From positions 1-30,803 of the forward strand of contig CALESQ010000091.1 in assembly GCA_937907455.1 (NCBI GenBank): a stretch of DNA of 30,803 nucleotides, read 5' to 3'. The first letter of the stretch is position 1; each line of letters starts with the position of its first letter. This document shows positions 30,601 through 30,803 of the stretch, piece by piece. The DNA is from an uncultured Caldilineales bacterium (lineage in GTDB: Bacteria > Chloroflexota > Anaerolineae > JAAEKA01). A program made the position numbers and the translations under genes. The notes below the pieces were generated by a model that was not told the origin of the DNA, ran no database searches, and worked only from the letters and a program-made list of their open reading frames with translations.

Positions 30601-30803
30601 GGGGCTGGTACGTTGGGTTGATTGGCTGGAGCGCTGGCTGGGCGCCGATGTGCTGGCCGAGGCTGCGGCGCGGGCTGGCGATTTGGTGCGGGCCTTGGCG
30701 CCGTGGAAAGCGGCGGCGGATGCGGTGCAGGCGCTCAATGCTGTGATTGGGGCGCGGGTGCTGACGCACGAGGATCCGGCGATGCGGCTGATGTGGCTGG
30801 TGA
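27623..30803 (+). CDS. Tape measure protein, partial (runs off the window)
   Basis: The frame is open from ATG 27623 to the window end, at least 1,060 residues. The product sets tail length and passes with the DNA into the host. The N-terminal part has a hydrophobic stretch (ALGALGIAFGAAVIVG, about 100-120) and the conserved tape measure region AAEEMLGKYNVVFGQFRDRV…LGFARERAADLSVSLTTLATDVASFNNA…LVGNHEAVRQYGIIITEATLDQ…AAGSW-like AARTAGSWANTQRSL. The remainder is Ala/Gln-rich helix. From 30302 a 65-residue unit repeats. No strong ribosome binding site is seen, so low expression is likely. Confidence 0.92.
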   Translation, partial: MIEAATLGVVAGWEDGGAISGLRELDAMVQRTTGTASSEMQTMSRDAGQALQTMARDAGRSGGAASGLRELEQEAKSSGGKTAGAMETMEKRARASLDGVKKALGALGIAFGAAVIVGKIKGLTGAAIAAGSAAEEMLGKYNVVFGQFRDRVTRELGAFGEAVGRSRVELQQMASGVQDTFVPLGFARERAADLSVSLTTLATDVASFNNAADSDVMNNFTSALVGNHEAVRQYGIIITEATLDQELMRMGIEGGIRAADEQEKVMARLNLIYAGTTDAQGDAARTAGSWANTQRSLNAILADTAATVGGNMTQALKPLLQDLRDLAREIAPEVARQARMIADSMIAMQQVMAQVDVGGTTQQFRELMDALDIDFWSEVFGTIGKQIQLTVVNFEELGFAAGLLRGYLADLVSLLQGEMSFEERGQRIEEMIDTYRAGSAAFQETYAAINDTDWTDAIQAQAALNQQTEVAAQRWQAQAEAAQTAATVISDAVTPAAQTMAAVWDETWTQIAQINEAGAANSRVRVLGTFSELAEAYAGHAQAIVQIEQERDQYLLYLDAAYQSQAAALQVSGAQADLQTLATAHQAKYSAALGYYNGRIKLEQAGQQAVYATARQYYMITLRTLITQLQSQVRTVVASMRAMAQATVGGYASMAAAAMAFNRARAGAQSIADLTAAISEVQAAMAGIEAAGVAAADQAGSAFEAWQASVGDVAVGVGDVAAGLAEMTRPGGAGSQVRPQIVDPLQEAAKTVQTLATMVDRAIEAFDALAAYGAPATGWREALTVMLDGLVMMVTSWGEAVAELHAAGLIEQATEMQTAAKLVSDMASAWTRAMELMEGMITPTLRVGAVAAVRQGIVALVRELAAANAALEIELGGNEGMMQLQAAAERISAALAPWRAAADAVTAVAGASGTRIEAGSEQLIRMTAGLVRWVDWLVDYLPADVLRGAGLRAEQVTKALAPWRAAADAVTAVAGASGTRIEAGSERLIWMAVGLVRWVDWLERWLGADVLAEAAARAGDLVRALAPWKAAADAVQALNAVIGARVLTHEDPAMRLMWLV
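30302..30803 (+). repeat. 195-bp tandem repeats in the tape measure gene
   Basis: Units start at 30302, 30497 and 30692, each with (A/T)LAPW-(R/K)-AAADAV. The first 84 bp of units 1 and 2 differ at one base; unit 3 is more diverged and cut by the window end. Each unit encodes 65 residues with a VRWVDWL stretch in units 1 and 2. Confidence 0.9.

Larger units (their letters stand above)
9218..30803 (+). mobile_element. Left part of an integrated tailed-phage genome (prophage)
   Basis: All genes from here on lie on the plus strand. They include terminase, portal, capsid, connectors, tail tube, tail chaperone and tape measure in the order of siphophages such as HK97 and SPP1. The host genes end at tRNA-Leu. 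The right end, the second att copy, an integrase, a repressor and lysis genes are not in the window. I found no second copy of the tRNA 3' end inside the window, which is expected if the element continues. An isolated phage-like remnant cannot be excluded, but the reading frames are intact. Confidence 0.88.

Noticed and set aside
1..30803. CRISPR array
   Set aside because: No set of equal-length repeats with unique spacers was seen; the repeats found are tandem heptamers, coding repeats and dispersed palindromes.

Overview
The window joins two unlike pieces of a bacterial chromosome. Positions 1 to about 9,217 are host DNA; 9,218 to the right edge is the left part of a tailed-phage genome (prophage) that runs out of the window inside the tape-measure gene. 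The host is probably a Chloroflexota bacterium of the Anaerolineae/Caldilineae kind. That is an inference from the style of the attC-like repeat, the IS110 transposase, the dispersed GC-rich palindromes and the fused MoaD-MoaE; no 16S or other decisive marker is present.

Host part. From 1 to 4,310 lies a patchwork accessory region: a membrane-anchored unknown protein, a small cupin, an attC-like repeat followed by a HigB-HigA toxin-antitoxin pair with a readable promoter and operator, an IS110-family transposase on the minus strand, and the C-terminal remnant of an aminoglycoside-phosphotransferase-like kinase. A 31-bp sequence from that kinase gene also occurs next to the broken second attC-like half, so the region has been rearranged. 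From 4,830 to 8,312 lies a molybdenum cofactor cluster on the plus strand: a two-domain rhodanese (sulfurtransferase), MoeA, MoaC and a MoaD-MoaE fusion. Together these cover sulfur supply, the MoaC step of cyclic pyranopterin formation, the molybdopterin synthase and molybdate insertion. A palindromic repeat element follows, then the RNase P RNA gene and a tRNA-Leu(UAG) gene.

Phage part. The phage-like genes begin 6 bp after tRNA-Leu, which is therefore the likely integration site. First comes an early/accessory block: a small HTH (excisionase-like) protein, a hairpin-rich non-coding stretch, a cysteine-containing protein, an FtsK/HerA-type ATPase, and small membrane proteins. Next are two ParB-domain DNA methyltransferases whose N-terminal 363 bp are identical but for one base, although their catalytic halves have diverged. 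The structural genes then follow in classic siphophage order: small and large terminase, portal, MuF-like head protein, zinc ribbon, scaffold, decoration protein, major capsid, head-tail connectors, gp10-like protein, two tail or fibre-like proteins, tail terminator, tail tube, tail assembly chaperone and tape measure. The chaperone has a textbook -1 slippery heptamer (A AAA AAC), and the -1 frame stays open to 27,570. The tape measure ends, as far as it is visible, in 65-residue tandem repeats.

The least expected signals lie between and across the genes. A 21-bp inverted repeat, GCGATAA-N7-TTATCGC, recurs five times in the phage part (plus one decayed copy), mostly at gene junctions, and was not seen in the host part; it looks like a dispersed operator set. 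A consensus promoter at 20,009 is followed 70 bp later by a strong terminator, which predicts a roughly 100-nt RNA or an attenuated leader. A 13-bp hairpin, an 18-bp near-continuous hairpin and a terminator stand in a row at 9,469-9,608. No integrase, repressor or lysis cassette is visible, so those would have to lie to the right of the window.
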